26,477 bases of DNA from Bryobacterales bacterium (GTDB taxonomy: Bacteria; Acidobacteriota; Terriglobia; Bryobacterales; Bryobacteraceae). Shown here piece by piece: positions 25,207-26,477 of this stretch; the first letter of the stretch is position 1, and every line of letters begins with the position of its first letter. The DNA lies in contig PLRZ01000401.1 of assembly GCA_003164075.1 (NCBI GenBank), forward strand, positions 1 through 26,477. Reading direction: 5' to 3'. A model generated the notes under the pieces. The model did not search any database. It saw only the letters and a program-made list of their open reading frames with translations, and was not told where the DNA came from. The translations under genes and the position numbers were made by a program.

Positions 25207-26142
25207 CTAGCCCCTGAGGCGCTGCCTTGCCGCCGCGACAAACGCCGCAGGTAGTTCGCCAACGATCCCCATCTCAATCTCTATGTCTCGTTGATCCCCG
25301 TACAATCGCTGACGGAGCTGGCCTTTCGGCCAGATTACCGGCATGCCACCGATAAAGGAACCCCACATGCTAAAAGTGGAACCGCTAGCAATTAGTACAC
25401 CTGCGGAGCCAATGGCCAAGAGTTGTTCAATTGCGGATGTTGAGTCCAGGCGTCGAGTGTGCGGCAAAGACATGATCTCAGCGAGGTCGCTCTCGGAGCC
25501 ATCTGAGACCACCAAGATAGGCATGCTATCGCTAATGGCCGAACGGAGCAACTCGACCAGTCGCAGATACCAGTCCATTGGGACTCTACGATTGTCTTTT
25601 CCCTGCTCAACATCCTCCATTGTCGCGGGCAAGAAGTCTCCGAGGCGAATATTGACGACGGCGGTCTTCCTTAGGGCCTCGACGCCGTGTGGTTTGTGTT
25701 TGTCTCGAGTGATCGCCCACAGCTCTTGTCTCACGGTCTCAGCATTAGCTAAGAAGGGCGTGAATAGCGCACGCGCTCCTTGACAGACTACTAGCTTTTG
25801 GCCAACGCTTTCCTTAGACTGCGTGTCGAGATAGTCCTGCTCCGTGATTCGTGGACGAGTGAGGGCTTTGAGCTTATCGAATCCACGAATGTAATGTGAT
25901 CGCCCATGGAATAAATCCCAGTACCACCGTTTGTCTCGCTCGCCACGTAGAAGCGGGCCCACCTTGATCGTTCTCCACGTGGGAGAAACCAGCCTAAGAT
26001 TGTACGTATATGATAATGCGACCGCACGTGCCCAAGGAAACAATAGGTTCCCGAGCCCAGCACCACCCAGGCGGATCAGTCCGCAGTCGGGCGCCGAGAA
26101 ACGTGGATAGACATAGGTACTGTAAGTCTCTTTACCTGTCAT
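25207..26142 (-). CDS. GT11-like (fucosyltransferase-type) glycosyltransferase
   Basis: From the ATG at 26142 this 311-residue protein has the family's N-terminal LIRLGGAGLGNLLFPWARA, similar to the GxGNxxF start of GT11 enzymes. The donor-site strand is VVNIRLGDF, with Asn where GT11 usually has His in HxRRGD. The C-terminal block IASGSTFSMWGSFIGG corresponds to the SSFSWW-type motif. GT11 enzymes are alpha-1,2-fucosyltransferases using GDP-L-fucose, and gmd lies next to it, which supports a deoxyhexose donor; the identity is a remote-homology call. A GTG at 26172 would add ten residues. The pseudogene at 18843-19736 is a relative. Confidence 0.65.
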   Translation of the reverse strand: MTGKETYSTYVYPRFSAPDCGLIRLGGAGLGNLLFPWARAVALSYTYNLRLVSPTWRTIKVGPLLRGERDKRWYWDLFHGRSHYIRGFDKLKALTRPRITEQDYLDTQSKESVGQKLVVCQGARALFTPFLANAETVRQELWAITRDKHKPHGVEALRKTAVVNIRLGDFLPATMEDVEQGKDNRRVPMDWYLRLVELLRSAISDSMPILVVSDGSESDLAEIMSLPHTRRLDSTSAIEQLLAIGSAGVLIASGSTFSMWGSFIGGMPVIWPKGQLRQRLYGDQRDIEIEMGIVGELPAAFVAAARQRLRG

Positions 26143-26172
26143 AGCATTGGCACATCTGCTCGCGCACCGCAC

Positions 26173-26477
26173 GGGAGCGATGGATGCAACTAATATAGGT
26201 GCCCGTTCCCCAAAAGCCCTGGCGCGATGACTCCGATTCCGTCATTCGAACAGATAGGTGTTTCCCTGCAAACGCCCCGCCTACAGATCCGCAAATCCTG
26301 GTGATATGATAAGGGGCTCATCGCACAGCCGCCGCGAGCCGATTCGTCCAACTCGTCGCAATTTCTCGGAAGATGCTGCTCAGTGGCCTAGTAAGATCCC
26401 AGGCAGGATAGTGCGTGGCAGATATTCTTGACAACCAGCCACTCATGGTCCACCAATTCCGTTTGCTGGACATAGAG
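26173..26477. other. Right-edge intergenic region with a possible gene end
   Basis: Most of these 305 bases show no gene. At the edge, the minus strand is open from 26477 to a TAG at 26390-26388 for 29 codons (starting LYVQQTELVDHEWLVVKN), which could be the tail of a gene lying beyond the window. An overlapping frame is also open for longer (to about 26325), so the call is weak. The promoter of the GT11-like gene should be here, but no convincing -35/-10 pair is seen. Confidence 0.25.

Noticed and set aside
1..26477. Search for a defence system, CRISPR array, intact transposon or phage genes
   Set aside because: No nuclease, helicase, Cas, integrase or transposase signature was seen; all supported genes fit polysaccharide synthesis apart from the hicB/hicA remnant.

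Overview
The window reads as one large surface-polysaccharide (O-antigen, capsule or exopolysaccharide) locus. Every convincing gene lies on the minus strand, so transcription runs from high to low coordinates. The set of genes (undecaprenyl-phosphate sugar-1-phosphate transferase, Wzx-type flippase, Wzy-like polymerase, nucleotide-sugar enzymes, many glycosyltransferases) points to a Gram-negative type bacterium using the Wzx/Wzy route. The base composition is fairly GC-rich. The gene style suggests an environmental lineage such as Acidobacteriota, but nothing in the window proves the taxon. There are no rRNA or tRNA genes, CRISPR arrays or intact mobile elements that I can see.

Layout in transcription order. 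The region 26.1-14.8 kb is the serotype-specific part: a GT11-like (fucosyltransferase-type) glycosyltransferase, GDP-mannose 4,6-dehydratase, a DUF268-type protein, a Wzx-like flippase, an FkbM methyltransferase, a second methyltransferase-fold protein, a decayed GT11-like pseudogene, a Wzy-like polymerase, a glycosyltransferase and a class I methyltransferase. The region 14.8-11.3 kb holds three GT4-type glycosyltransferases. The region 11.2-2.6 kb is a compact block that makes and transfers N-acetyl-fucosamine-type sugars: fnlA-fnlB-fnlC (UDP-L-FucNAc), a WbuB/WbjE-like L-FucNAc transferase, a WbjF/WbpV-like 4-keto reductase, a WbpL-like initiating transferase and a WbpM-like 4,6-dehydratase. 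As I recall them, this order matches the conserved end of the Pseudomonas aeruginosa O11 locus. The region 2.2-0.7 kb has two DUF218 (YdcF/ElyC-type) envelope proteins. A hicB antitoxin gene with a wrecked hicA toxin gene closes the window.

How the genes may work together (inference): the WbpM-like and WbjF-like enzymes make UDP-D-FucNAc or UDP-D-QuiNAc. The WbpL-like enzyme loads it on undecaprenyl phosphate and the WbuB-like enzyme adds L-FucNAc from FnlABC. The upstream glycosyltransferases extend the unit, possibly with fucose derived from the Gmd product. The methyltransferases decorate it, and Wzx and Wzy export and polymerise it.

The most notable observation is not a new system but a trail of gene relics, each tucked against a retained gene. 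They are hicA with its middle deleted, the C-terminal tail of a second CapD/WbpM-like gene whose stop overlaps the next start, a GT11-like gene with nonsense and frameshift lesions beside an intact relative, and the tail of an unknown gene ending one base before gmd. Together they record repeated replacement in the locus. I found no clear sign of a previously undescribed biological system.
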